Assembly (NCBI GenBank): GCA_010015675.1
Contig: ML976998.1
Location: forward strand, 449,117-513,116
DNA from: Byssothecium circinans
Taxonomy: Eukaryota; Ascomycota; Dothideomycetes; Pleosporales; Massarinaceae
Direction of reading: 5' to 3'
Length of the DNA: 64,000 nucleotides
Shown: piece after piece, positions 43,882 to 55,467 of the stretch
Layout: the number at the start of each line of letters is the position of its first letter
How positions within the stretch are numbered: the first letter of the stretch is position 1
The notes under the pieces: generated by a model
The model's database searches: none
What the model saw: only the letters and a program-made list of their open reading frames with translations
What the model was told of the DNA's origin: nothing
Program-made: the position numbers and the translations under genes

Positions 43882-45596
43882 TGTGACGGGATGCTCGGTC
43901 AATTGACGATGGGGTGGGTTGGTTGCGTGCGCGGCGTGGAGTTGAGAGGTTGGAGCTCCCAAATCCGAGAGATTTTCCCGAATGGCACGCACGGACCGCG
44001 TGTGTATTGGCGCAATCAGGAGAGGAGAGAGACGAGACCTCTCAGTTCAACCATTGCTGCATCACTGCATACGCCCCGTGCTTTCCGCGAGCTCCTCCAT
44101 TTTTCCACTGCTACAATGTCAATTTCACTACGCACAACTCGGACTCACCGTCGAGGCCAGGCTAACCATCGCCACCATCACCAGTGCTCAATGCTTGACC
44201 TGGGAAACCTCTCCACATGCGAATTGGCCCACATGACTTGTCTATTCCGGATTCGGATATACGCTCGGTTTCAACGAGACGCACATGGCCTTACACATCT
44301 TCTAGATGTTGCGACGCCGTGCCCGGCGCAGCGTTCGAACTGACGGCCCTTCATCCACACGTTTCTCGGCCAAACCACCATCTTTCCGGCTCGCATGCTT
44401 CAACCAACCGCCGGAATGCGTCCGACTAGGATAAGCTACTAGCATTGGCTAAGTGATGTCGATATTAGAGAAGCAATTATTATCTACTAATCTTGTAAGC
44501 GTCTAGGTCCGCTGAAGACGTTACCCGGATTCCTGTCACTGGGAAACTAGATCCGCACTTCAACGTCGCTATTTCTATATCATCAATGAACCGTCGTTCG
44601 TTGGCCATTTGCAGTGATAAGTCTGGTCAAAGAAGGCCGTGTCTCAGGAACAAAACAATCGTCACGTATCCGGACGCTCCGAGTTGTAAACAAGACTAGC
44701 AAGGTTGGGCTGACCACCACAATGACATCGACGTCATCTGAGCTGAATGAAACCGCCGTTATAGGTAGTCAAACATCAAAGGAGCTATTCTCGGTGGTAT
44801 GCTAAAGGCGAGACTTTGTTTGTCTGCTAGCTAGATAGCTGTCTGGGATTTCCACGATACCAAACAGGGATCTTCCTTCACCTACCGCCTTCAACGTCAA
44901 TGCACACGACTGCTGCACGACGCCTCTACATCATCGCCGTCCAAATCGTAGCAACTACATGGCTCCACCTGGTAACCACCTAACCGCCCGAACGAAGTCT
45001 TTCCAAGTTCTGGTCAAGCCACGAGCCCAAGAAGCGCAGCTCCTTGAGCAAATTACACATTAATCACCTCACCCTCCTATCAAAGGTTATCAAAAGCAAT
45101 GTCGTCGCGCATGAGGAAGCCCTAGGCCTGTCCATGTAGGAATACTACAGGAACCCTCGCGATACTTGCTGTCTCCATCGTACTTGGGCGTCATTGCGTC
45201 TCTCCGCAGCAATTCCGATCTCAAGACCCCAGACTGAAATCCGACTGTTGCCCTGATCAACGAATGAGTGACGAAAGGACTGCCGAACTTTGCGGTGTGT
45301 GGACGGAGCATGAAGCATGGAATCTTGATAACAGGGTTAGCGAGCTCGGAAGCTGATGGGTGCTCTACCTACCTATAATATCCTTTCTTTCTCTCATAAT
45401 GCTCTTTGTCCCCTCACATTCTATCCGCATTCTCCACTTCCCCTAACCAATCCACATAATACCCATCAGACAATAACTTTGTCATTCTAATCGATACAAA
45501 ACGCATATTCGAATCTTCAGGTTCTTTTATTGGCTCTACAAACCACGCATATCAGTCTACCTCTCCCCAGACACAACACATACGACCGACACATAT
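43882..45596. other. Divergent intergenic region, no gene seen
   Basis: These 1.7 kb lie between subunit g (minus) and the aquaporin gene (plus). The left end holds the ATP20 promoter. The rest has only short frames with no recognisable product. Confidence 0.42.
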
Positions 45597-47471
45597 ATGG
45601 CGCAAGCGACAGCGGAGAACGGGTCACTTCCGCAATACTATGGTGAGAGAATGCAAGATGGGACAGTGATTGAGAGCCCACAATTTCGACATGGTGGAAC
45701 CAACGATAGCAGAGATGCTTTACTCCGCCTTCCAATTCAGCCTAACGAAGCACACCTACACGCGGATTCAGTATCGCCAATAAGTCCAGTTGCACCGGCC
45801 GATCTAGGTTTCAACGCAGTAACTCCAACACGCGTCCAAGGCTCTCGATCAAAAGCGCCCGCAATGGCCGATACCAGCCGCTGGTTGACCTATCCCGTGG
45901 AAGAGAGGGGTGAGGACTACTACCGGAGTCGAGCAACGAACCCACGGTCTGACTACCGCGGCTCCACGTCCCATCACATGCCCTACGCGGAAGAAAACCA
46001 CTCAGACGACGAACGCCCCAGGCCATACCGACGACCAAGCAGACGCCAGCACTCGAGGCCCCCACTTTCCCACCGTGCAGTCCCCGGACCTAGTGCCCGC
46101 TACTCGCTCGAACAAGGGCGGAGAAGCTCTGATACCCATCGAGTGGATCATGACTACGATTCCGACGGCGGAAGTGGAAAGCCTCGATACTACTATTATG
46201 CAAGCGATGAGGAGCCACCACGACCTCCGGCAGTTCATGGCTATGGTGGTGGTGGTGGCCGCAGAGGCCCACCAAGACCGCCATCTACCGAAGAAGTCCT
46301 GCGACTACCTTGGACTATGTGGATGAATTCCGACGCTAAAAATCGTAGGTGCACCCCCAATCCCATTCTCAGAGCAAAGTCAAGAACTAGTACTGTCTTG
46401 CTCTCCTCTCCATATGCGATGAATTGGATCCTGAGGTTCATCCCATGCACCTTCCTTCCCATTTGGTAAAACACATCCTAACCCTCTCCAGACTTTGTAG
46501 CCTTCATCGGCGAATTTGTCGGGACGATGATGTTCCTCTTCTTCGCTTTCAGCGGAACCCAAGTCGCCAACATTGGCTCAGCCGACAACTCCGACTCCAA
46601 CACCACCACCGGTGCCTCGACTGGCTTTTCTCCTGCAGTGCTTCAATACATCGCTCTCATCTTCGCCTTCTCGCTCATGGTTAACGTATGGATCTTTTTC
46701 CGTATCAGCGGCGGCCTGTTCAACCCTGCTGTTACCTTAGCCATGCTGTTGACACGAGCCATGTCGCCTATCAGGTCTTTTCTGTTGCTGGTGGCGCAGC
46801 TTGCAGGCAGTATCTTTGCGAGTTACCTGGTCAGCGTCTTGTTTCCTACGCCGCTTAATGTTAGGACTACATTGAGTGCGGAGACGAGTTTGGCGAGGGG
46901 TGTATTTATTGAGGCGATACTTACTGCTGAGCTCGTTTTCACGATTTTCATGTTGGCTAAGGAGAAACATAAAGGTGAGTGGAGTCGTTCTTCACTTCCC
47001 TTTTTCTTGTGACGTGGTGCGGTGAAATACCGTGTGACGTAAAATTGTGCTAATATGATACAGCGACGTTCATTGCCCCCGTCGGTATCGGCCTCGCTCT
47101 CTTCATTGCAGAGCTCGTCGGCGTGTACTACACCGGAGGCTCGCTCAATCCCGCCCGAAGCTTTGGTCCGTGTGTCGTCACTGGCGTATTCGATCGCGAA
47201 CATTGGATTTACTGTAAGTCTCCTCTGCCCCAACCACAGCTTCCAGTCCTTCCTCTCTCATCTTACCTCATCTATCTTCTCTCCCCTCACCCGATTCCAT
47301 CCATAACAAAACCGCAACGCTGACATGAAAACAACAGGGATCGGTCCAGGAATCGGAGCCTGCGCAGCGGTCCTCTTCTACAAATTCATCAAGATCCTCG
47401 AATACGAGATGGCGAACCCAGACCAGGATGCCGATGGGAAGGACATCAAGGAGAAGGAACGTAGCGCGTGA
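45597..47471 (+). CDS. Aquaporin (MIP family) with long hydrophilic N-terminus
   Basis: Exons are 45597-46344, 46492-46974, 47064-47213 and 47338-47471, giving 504 aa. Residues 1-245 are hydrophilic and rich in Arg, Pro, Ser, Tyr and His. The channel then starts (HFVAFIGEFVGTMMFLFFAF). The two pore motifs are NPA at 327-329 (GGLFNPAVTLAML) and NPA at 439-441 (GGSLNPARSFGP). ELVGVYY and the closing WIGPGIGACAAVLFYKF fit helices 4-6 of an orthodox fungal aquaporin. Arg442 after the second NPA is the selectivity-filter arginine. It should conduct water, and possibly small solutes, across the plasma membrane or an internal membrane. The long N-terminus is larger than in yeast Aqy1 and may be regulatory. 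The frame continues after the TGA at 47469, so a further exon is possible (separate entry). Confidence 0.86.
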
Positions 47472-47696
47472 CCACCAAACATGCATGCTAATGATAGTCC
47501 GCTTGTTTCCGCCAATGCTAGCACTACCAATGTCAGTCCTAGTGGTAGTGGGGATTGGCTGACGAATCAGAAGCATGCATCTGGTGTTCATGACCAGAGT
47601 ACGGGATGGGGGATGGGGGTTTTGTTCACGGCAATGATTCAACGGCGGTTGGATGCTATTTATGGGGATCGAGATGCGAGTGGGAGGAAAGAGTAG
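47472..47696 (+). other. Possible extra C-terminal exon of the aquaporin
   Basis: The frame of the last aquaporin exon stays open for 74 codons after its TGA and ends in TAG at 47694. An intron at 47468-47521 (GTGACC donor, GCTAAT branch site, GCTAG acceptor; 54 nt) would remove the TGA and join both parts in frame. The tail would read TTNVSPSGSGDWLTNQ, then GMGVLFTAMIQRRLDAIYGD, then RDASGRKE. The donor is weak, so this is a possibility rather than a call. Confidence 0.4.
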
Positions 47697-48006
47697 GGGC
47701 AGATATGGTTAATGATGATGATGACGATGACGGACGATGTGGTTCGCGCTGGAATGAGAGGCACTGGATCCAGGTGTTGAGGTCAAAAGGTTTGTATCGC
47801 TCTGGGTTATTGCGAAGGCCGGGTTAAATTCTTCTCTTCCGGATGTCAGTCGTTTGGTTGCTCAGTTTTGTTCGCTATATAGTTAGTACATGATGACATG
47901 CGATGCCAGGTACACATGATGGGGTATGTTTAATGAAATACGAATGTCAATCCCTTTTCACACAATTTTTGAATGCTCTACTTGTATCATAGACCGGCTA
48001 TCGTCC
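47697..48006. other. Spacer between aquaporin and permease relic
   Basis: This 310-bp spacer lies between the end of the possible extra aquaporin exon and the end of the permease relic. It should hold the aquaporin 3' UTR. It has a short run of GATGAT/GACGAT words near 47710-47732 and no coding signal. Confidence 0.4.
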
Positions 48007-48907
48007 TCATATCTTGTCACCAATCCGCAGCCCATCAGTCACATCTCCCGCTTGTTGCTGTTTTACCTCATGCGACTCATCCACACCTTCCACTTCCCTC
48101 CTTTTCTCAGTCCGGCCCTACATCCACACAATCGCCGTCGTCCAAATCGCCACTGTACACACATTAGCCCTCATCCCCATCCTCATATCCATCTCCCCCT
48201 ACCCTCTCCCCTCCCAAAACCAAACAAAATAGAATATACGTACTCGCGATACTAACAGCAATCATAGCCCACATGCCCCTAACAAAATACGGCGCGAAAT
48301 TCGCCCCGTAAAATACGATACTCCACCACGCATTGACGGCGTTACTTCCCATGTTCATGCTCGCAATGACGACGGCGCGGAGGGAGTCTTCTTCGTAGCG
48401 CAGCACATCGTTGGCCTAGGCGAAGAAGATCGCTTAGTAGGCGTAGACGGATCCGGCCCAGTAGTCTGGATCAAGGACAGGGTTAGTGGGTGGTGTTGGA
48501 GGGGCGGGAAATGAGACGTACACATCACGAAATGAATCGAGGTATGGTCCGGGTATGCGAGGATGAGTGCGGACGTTACGATGCCAGTTACAGCGATCCA
48601 GTAACCGACTGTGCCACCCACGCCATTAGCCAATATGATCTTTCCAAGCCATTACCATAGACAGGGGCAACGTTGAGATAGAAGAATCGTTACCTAAATA
48701 GCGCTTCCCGCCCATAAAATCCGTCAACGTAGCCCAAAACAACGTGCTCACAATCCCCACCGCCGGCACCCCCGTCGGATAATTGTTCTTCTCCGCCTTG
48801 GAATACCTCCTCTGCGGATGCGCATTCATGTACAGCGCCAGCAGGCTGTTCGAGCTAAAGCTCTCCGTCTCGCCCGCAATGATCCATAACACGGTGAAGA
48901 AACGCAA
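48007..48907 (-). pseudogene. Decayed MFS permease (pantothenate/allantoate transporter type), C-terminal half only
   Basis: Four exon remnants with intact splice signals can be read on the minus strand: 48694-48907, 48522-48608, 48244-48465 and 48007-48152. They give the second half of an ACS-family major-facilitator permease: FTVLWIIAGETESFSSNSLL, NAHPQRRYSKAEKNNYPTGV, GYWIAVTGIVTSALILAYPD, YYWAGSVYAY, ANDVLRYEEDSLRAVVIASM and NMGSNAVNAWWSIVFYGANF. Three in-frame nonsense codons interrupt it: TAA at 48434-48436, where the family has Gln; TAG at 48416-48418, where it has Trp; and TAG at 48118-48120, before a hydrophilic tail. The N-terminal half (six helices) is missing; the frame begins directly after a stop at 48908. 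It lies head-to-head with an amidase gene. It is clearly a transporter relic; the exact substrate class is inferred from memory of Liz1/Fen2/Dal5-like proteins. Confidence 0.85.
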
Positions 48908-49335
48908 TTAAAGACCAAAAACTGATATTAAAGACCGACGCAAGCAGCACTTGGGGAGAAAGCTGGACTGACATGCGGTCTCCGTCAAATACTCCTCAAG
49001 GACTGGTCTTCTATGGTTCCTTATCGATACCGATTCCCTTATCCGAGAAGCGGATACGGGTCAAGAAGCAGAACCAGAGTAGAGTCCGACGATAGGACAC
49101 CTGTGTCCCACGGCTAGTACTTCGGCTTACTCTATACAGAGAAGGGGAGGATGGCACACCGCGGGGGGACTCCGAAGCTAGGCGGAGGAGGCGTTGAAGT
49201 GAGGTCGACTATTCAACGATTGTGCTCCATACTATTTCCTTGAAGCGCTTTGAGCACTGTAGAACTCATTCTCATAAATACGTCGTTGTGCTTCTTGAAT
49301 ATACTGGGGAGGTTATTTCAAGAGAGATATCCAAG
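48908..49335. other. Region between permease relic and amidase, with CCG-N5-CGG palindrome
   Basis: This 428-bp region holds the amidase promoter and the break point where the permease gene loses its N-terminal half. It includes ATCCG-AGAAG-CGGAT at 49040-49054. No readable remainder of the permease N-terminus is seen here. Confidence 0.5.
49040..49054. promoter_or_regulatory. ATCCG-N5-CGGAT inverted repeat, possible Zn2Cys6 factor site
   Basis: The two 5-bp arms are perfect reverse complements around AGAAG. They hold everted CCG/CGG triplets, the half-sites used by fungal Zn2Cys6 regulators. It lies about 280 bp upstream of the amidase ATG. No regulator gene is present in the window, so the role is only suggested. 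Confidence 0.35.
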
Positions 49336-51245
49336 ATGGCGTCAAGGTGGGAACAAATCGCAGCGGAAAAGCGTGCCCAGCTCGCGGAACAAATACCACA
49401 CGAATACCGCATTCCTCACCACTTAATTCCACCATCCGACCAGCTCGACGTGACCACGTTCCCACAAAACTCGGGATGGTTCTCGCAGAAAGAATTGGAG
49501 ATTACAGGGAGTAGTGCGTCGTATGTATTGAAAAAGATCGCGTCAAAAGCATGGAGTGCGGAGGAGGTTACAAGAGCGTTTTGCAAAAGCGCTGCAGCAG
49601 CTCAGCAATTAGTATGGCTTTAGATTTGAGATGGAAAGAGATGGGAATGCAAGGCTGACTGGATTATGCAACAGACAAACTGTCTCACCGACTTCTTCCC
49701 CGCTGAAGCTATCGCGCACGCAAAGTCTCTCGACGAACATCTCCAGATAACAGGCAAGGTCATCGGACCGTTTCACGGCCTTCCCATATCGCTGAAAGAC
49801 AACTTCAATCTACGGGGAAAAGACAGTACGGTTGGATTCACTTCACTGGTCGGCAAGCCTGCGAAGTATAATGCGACGCTTGTGGATATCTTAGAGAAGC
49901 TGGGCGCGGTGCGATATTGCAAGACGAACGTCCCAACTGCAATGATGATTGCCGAGTCTGTGAATAATACTTTTGGACGCACGGCCAATCCTTTAAACAG
50001 GAAATTGACTTCTGGGGGTTCATCGGGCGGAGAGTCGGCGTTGATTGCATTCGGCGGTAGCTGTCTAGGTATTGGAACTGATATAGGTGGCAGTTTGCGA
50101 ATTCCCGCTGCCAGCACTGGTATCTACGCCCTGCGTCCGTCGGCAGGCAGGTTCACCACACAAGCTTGTACGTCGGGACTGGCTGGTCAAGAAGCCGTTA
50201 TGAGTGTCAATGGGCCAATGGCGAGGACTCTCGAAGATATGCAGATGTATTGTAAAGCTATTGTGGGCGCGAAACCATGGCTGTTAGACCCAAAGTGTCT
50301 TCCCATTCCGTGGAGGACTGTAGAGCGCAAGGCGAAGTTGAAAATAGCGGTATTGTGGAACGATGGTGTAGCGCTACCAACGCCGCCGGTAACAAGAGCC
50401 CTAAAGGAAACGGTGGAGAAACTGAAGCGTGCTGAGCACGAGGTCGTCGAGTGGGACCCTGTTCTTCATGCCGAAGGTTTGGTTCTACTTGTGAGTTCAA
50501 GCCAAGTTGCCAGTGAAGACGGAGTGAGGGATCTGACCATAATATAGAGTCGAATGTTCGTCGCAGACGGCGGTAAGAGTATTAAAAAGCTTCTCGCCCC
50601 GACCGACGAGCCGTTTCGGCCTGAGATGCTGGCGTATAAAGAGGCGACTGAACTTGGAACTCATGAGATGTGGCAGCTGCAGCTTGAGCGATCCGCGTTC
50701 CAAAAGAAATATTTGGATCAATGGATGTTTGTTGGAGGCCTTGACGCTATACTGGGTACGTACTTGCACTTCAATCGTGGCCGAAATCCTAGCTGACGAG
50801 CATAGCGCCAACTACGCCTTACTCTAGCGTCGAGCATGGCAAGCTGCAATATGTCGGCTACACAGGTGTATACAATGTTACTGACTACTCGTCCGTCTCA
50901 TTTCCCTGCGGTGTGACGGCCGACAAGGAGAAGGACCGACCAGTATCAGGCTACTCACCTCTGAGCGATCACTGCAAAGGCGTCTATGAGAGTTGTACGT
51001 CATTCTCCATAGACAAATCGTGAGGTGATGCTGACTTTGGTTAGATGATGCGGAGATCGTACATGGGATGCCCGTTAGTCTACAGTGAGTTCTGGTCACC
51101 GTTTTCTTGATTCGAATGCTGTGCTGACCATATGTGCAGGCTTGTGGCCAAGCGACTTGAGGAAGAAAAGGTGCTCGATATGACCGCGACTGTTCTAAAG
51201 GCGATACAGGGCTCAGCATCGTCGCCTTTGAAGTCTCGGTTGTAG
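49336..51245 (+). CDS. Amidase (amidase-signature family, fungal acetamidase-like)
   Basis: Six exons: 49336-49611, 49675-50490, 50548-50755, 50806-50994, 51045-51084 and 51140-51245, giving 544 aa; all junctions are in frame. The amidase-signature triad is visible: Lys133 (PISLKDNF), the cis-Ser208 (LTSGGSSGGES) and the nucleophile Ser232 (GTDIGGSLRIPA). The MASRWEQIAAEKRAQL start, the IPxEYRIP lead (EQIPHEYRIPHHLI) and the C-terminal HGMPVSLQLVAKRLEEEKVL fit the fungal acetamidase (amdS-like) clade. It should hydrolyse a small amide to acid plus ammonia in the cytosol for nitrogen use. The substrate cannot be told from sequence. The divergent neighbour is a dead permease of the type that often imports small amides, ureides or vitamins, so the pair was probably once a small catabolic unit. 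Confidence 0.88.
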
Positions 51246-51757
51246 GTGTGTCGCCTGAATAGAAGTGAAGCAGGTAACATAGTTGCTCGGATTGGCGGCT
51301 ATCACATGGGTCCATGGCAACTGAGCTCGTGAAAAGGGCGAGTAACCATCGTTGTAAGTGAAGGCAAGAGCAATGGCACCGACACAGCTTATCAATATGC
51401 GTCATAGCAAGGCCTCACACTTCGCCAACATCATCCCTTTTGACACCTTTCGCATCCTGCAACCCCCCTCCGCTTGATTTCAAGCGGTCAGCTTCAAGTT
51501 ATTGCCTCTCTGAATCCTCCCTTTGACATTTACCCCGACCTTGCGAAGCTGGTCGTTTCCTACCACATTCGTACTGTTTATATCTCATCCTTCTCACGAC
51601 CAGTCGCATCGTCGCGCATCAGCTTGTTCTCACCTACACTCACATTAGTCATACCACGAAGAAACAATATCTCAGATACCTGCATGCTCGGATCACTGAA
51701 GGCGCAACTCGACTAAGCATCTATAGTCTCAGCCAACTCCATCCCGAACAACGATCG
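51246..51757 (+). other. Intergenic region, no gene seen
   Basis: These 512 bp lie between the amidase stop and the MFS start and hold the amidase 3' UTR and the MFS promoter/leader. The part after 51400 is C/T-rich, as is common in fungal core promoters. No coding sequence is supported. Confidence 0.45.
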
Positions 51758-54700
51758 ATGGGCTCGCCGGTGATCAGCAACTACGCGGCTGAAGGCACGG
51801 AACAAGGAGGCATGAGGGCTACTCAGCCAACCATGACAAGAAAGGGTGCCTCCAAAAAGCTTCCCTGGATCGATGGCAAGTCCTCGATAGTTCCGTTGCC
51901 CACGACTGCTTCCTCACCCATGGAACCGTCACCCTCATCAAGGCGTTCGGCGAGCAACCACTCTATTTCACTTTCTCCGATGTCGCGGCGTGCTACAAAA
52001 GCGTCAACGGAAGCTGAGCCTATTGTTAGAAAACCGGTGCCAACTACTTCATCACACGTACAACCCAGCGCAGCCCTGGAAGGACCAAGCGACCAGCGAG
52101 TATGCTTTGCAGGCATGGCTGGTTCACCTCTTGTAACACAAGCCCGAGCATCGACAATCCGCCGTCCGTCAGGTACACGTTCGGTGCCACCTCCCATCAG
52201 AAGGGTCGCGACTGGGCGTCCTTCCATAGTCTCACCTGAGCCCAAGGAGAAAACCTCTCTTAACAACAACGCGGAGCCAGAGGACTCGCCCCAAGGATTC
52301 GTTCTGGGCGCAGACAGCCTCGCACCTCTTCCAAATCACCTAGAAAGATCCGAGACGCCAGACTCCACTAGACAGCCTTTTCAACGTAACACACGCATGA
52401 CTTCTCCACCTCGTATCGTTAAACATGTTCACATGTCACCTACAGTTCCGGAGCCTAGGTCTGGGTTCTTTACACGCGTGAGCTCTAGAAGGTTGAGCAA
52501 TGCGGTTGAGGGGCTGGAAGACCTTGTCCAGGAGGCTGTTCTGACCGCTGACGCCACAAACGACCCTCAAGAAGTCGCCAAGATATATGGGATCATCGAG
52601 GGTGCAAAGAACCTTATACAGGAATCATCTGACGGGCCGGCACAGGATTTGATGAGAACGGTTTCCCCTCTAGAGGCGACGGGAACTTCTGATCAGGACT
52701 CGGAATTCTTTTCTGGGGCGTCTTATGAGGAAGCACATCATGAAAGGGTCCACCCAAGGTCCACACATGTCTCTCCAGGTGCTCCTATCCAAAGGAACGT
52801 TTTGGAAATTCCACAGCCACCGACACGAGCTCCATTAGAGAAATACCACCACAGAGGTTCGGAATCGATTGATTGGGCCTATCAACAGACCAGCAATCCG
52901 CTACAAGATGCAGGCTACTCATCGTTATCATCCTCGGATGACGGGCGTGGTCGAAGCCGCTCTCAGTCTCGCTACAGTACACGAAGCAATCTTGGTCTTC
53001 TCCCCCCTGAACCTTTACAAGCCGGTCCTCGCGAACATGTCGACGTTGTTCTTCGCCCTAAGGTGAACCGTGGACATTCTCGTGGCCGATCTCATCGGCG
53101 ACATCTCCATCATTATGACGGACGTAGTCACGAAAATCGCTCGAGATCATTGCGCCGGCGTCGACATCCAAGATCGTCAGACCCCAGTTCACTCGATAAA
53201 TCTTTCGAAGAAGAGGATCTCAATGATGCAGATAAAGAGCATGGTATCGGACGGTATGGAAACGAGCTTCCTAACCGTAATCGTCATACGTTTGGTCTGC
53301 GTCGGAATTATCGTAGGCAACCTATTGCGAGGAACTGGATGACGGGGAAGAAGAGGCTTACTGCGATGATTGCTTGTATCAATACGGCTTTGTTGGGTAT
53401 CATTGTTGGTATCTATGTAAGTTTCTTCAGCCTAGGAGGTCACAGTTGGCTCTAACAACAGCGTAGGCCGGAGAAGTCCCACGGATCCAATACGTGCTAG
53501 GAGATGAGCGTCACATAGTCATTGTCGGAAACGTGGTGTTAGTACTCCTTTCCTAAATACTGCCAACTCTGACACTTTGTAGTTTATACGCTGGCCTCGC
53601 AATATCCACCTTCATCGCCTGGCCCCTTCCCCTTCTCCACGGGCGTAAATCCTACATCCTCGCCTCTCTCACCCTAGCAATGCCCCTTCAATTCCCCCAA
53701 GCCCTCGTTGTCAGCACCCGGCGATCGCCAACCAATACCTCTTTCCGTGCCTGTCTCCTCATCTCACGCGCGTTCACAGGTCTGGTCCTCGGCTTCGCAA
53801 ACGTGAATTTCATCACCACTTTACTCGACCTCTTTGGTGCGTCCTTACAGTCCCAACATCCACATCAAGAATTCCTTGTCGCAAGCGATGTGCGACGGCA
53901 CGGTGGAGGCATGGGCCTCTGGCTGGGGATCTGGTCATGGTGCGCCATCGGCAGTCTAGCCGTTGGCTTCCAGATCGGAGCCGGCATAATCGAGTCCCTG
54001 ACTCCAGACTGGGGCTTCTACATCGTCATCATGATCCTCGCCTTCGCCCTCCTACTCAACGTCATAGCGCCCGAAACCCGTCGCTCCGCCTACCGACGCT
54101 CCGTCACTGAAGTCTACGACCGCGACGAAAACTACATCACACGGCGGGTCGCCCGCGGAGAAATCAAACTGCACATGTCAACCGAAGGCCCCCATTACTG
54201 GTTCGAAGAAGTATGGGCCGGGATCAAGCTCTCGCTCCTGATGCTCCGGCAACCCGGTTTCCTCATCCTCGCTTTGTACCTCGGATGGATATACACGCAA
54301 GTCGTCCTCGTCATCGTCCTCCTCGGAGCATTGTTGAGCCGAGAATACAAATGGACTCCGAAATACGTCGGGCTGGGTGTCCTATCCATAGCCATGGGCG
54401 CCCTCCTCGCCATCCCGCTCACAAAAGCCAACATCTTTTCCCGTGAGCGCAAACGCGGTTTCAGAACCGATTCCATGACGTTCCAAAAGGAAATCACTTG
54501 GACATCGCATCTCGTGCGGCGTGTCGTCTTCACTCTCGCGCTCCCGCTCATGGGCCTCGCGTACACCATCTCCTCGGCAGGGAAACCGAAACCTGTCATG
54601 GTGCCTATTGTGTTCGCCGGCGCCGTGGGCTTCTTTTCCATCCTCGCGATTGCCGAGTGTCATGGCTTGATCATGGAGACGTTTGATACGTGTGATTTGC

Positions 54701-55224
54701 AACCGGGCGTCAACACGAAGCACAGATTGCAAAGCATGGCTGTGCAAGACCGGCGTCGACGCACGAATTACTCGTCGTTTCCGCGCGTGTCTGCGGGCTT
54801 CTTCGCTGCACAAACGTTTTCCTTCCTAGGTGCGGCGGTAGCGACCCAAGTCGGCGGCGTGATGACGCGGCGTATCGGCGCTCAGGCTTCTACTGGTGTC
54901 ACTGCTGGTATTCTTCTCGGTCTTACGATTCTTCTCACGCTGGCGCTTGCGCGCTTCAAGAGCGTGCAGGTCATTCCGAATCATACGTTTGGAACGAGGA
55001 GGGATACGGAGGCGTGGAATCAGTTTAAAGACTTGGAGAAGGAGGGCTTGGGGAAGGATTGGAAGGCCGTGGTTATTGGGAATCCGAGTGGGAAGATGAG
55101 GAGGGTGAGTTTGTTGGAGTTGGGGGCGCTGAGTCGGTGGACCGAGATAAGGAAGTTGAATTTCTTGTTGAGGGGGGAGGTTAGGGGGAGTAAGAGGGAG
55201 GAGTGGCATTTGGGCAGGAACTGA
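51758..55224 (+). CDS. MFS transporter with about 540-residue cytosolic N-terminus
   Basis: Exons are 51758-53416, 53467-53537 and 53583-55224 (introns of 50 and 45 nt), giving 1123 aa. Residues 1-535 are hydrophilic, Ser/Pro/Arg-rich and probably disordered, with RS-like stretches (SRSLRRRRHPRSSD). The membrane part starts at KKRLTAMIACINTALLGIIV and continues with GIYAGEVPRIQYVL, GLAISTFIAWPLPLLHGRKS (the loop 2-3 signature), the RAFTGLVLGFANVNF segment and later helices, giving about 12 in total. A large central loop (ETRRSAYRRSVTEVYDRDEN) separates the two halves. This is a fungal drug:H+ antiporter-like MFS protein; the substrate is unknown. Filamentous fungi have a family of such transporters with long N-termini, so this is not a fusion artefact. 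The ATG at 51758 is the first in the frame. Confidence 0.82.
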
Positions 55225-55467
55225 TGAGGGACGGAGACTAGGACTGTGATGTTGAGAGCTTGCTTGCCGTTTTGGACGTGGATGATGAATTAGAAGACTT
55301 TGATCCGAACCTTCTTGATTGAGTATATCTATATGAGAGAAAAAACATGTCCTGGGTATATAAACGCCCTAATGCTCCTCGTACTCCATGTTACCGTTGC
55401 CATTGTACATCATGTCGAGCAAATGACGTAAGTCTATTCGTGGCGATAACATCGATTGAGTCTCCTG

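Noticed and set aside
48960..49200. Suspected rDNA-like fragment
   Set aside because: The G/C-rich words looked rRNA-like at first, but no conserved rRNA core sequence is present. It is better explained as promoter DNA of the amidase.
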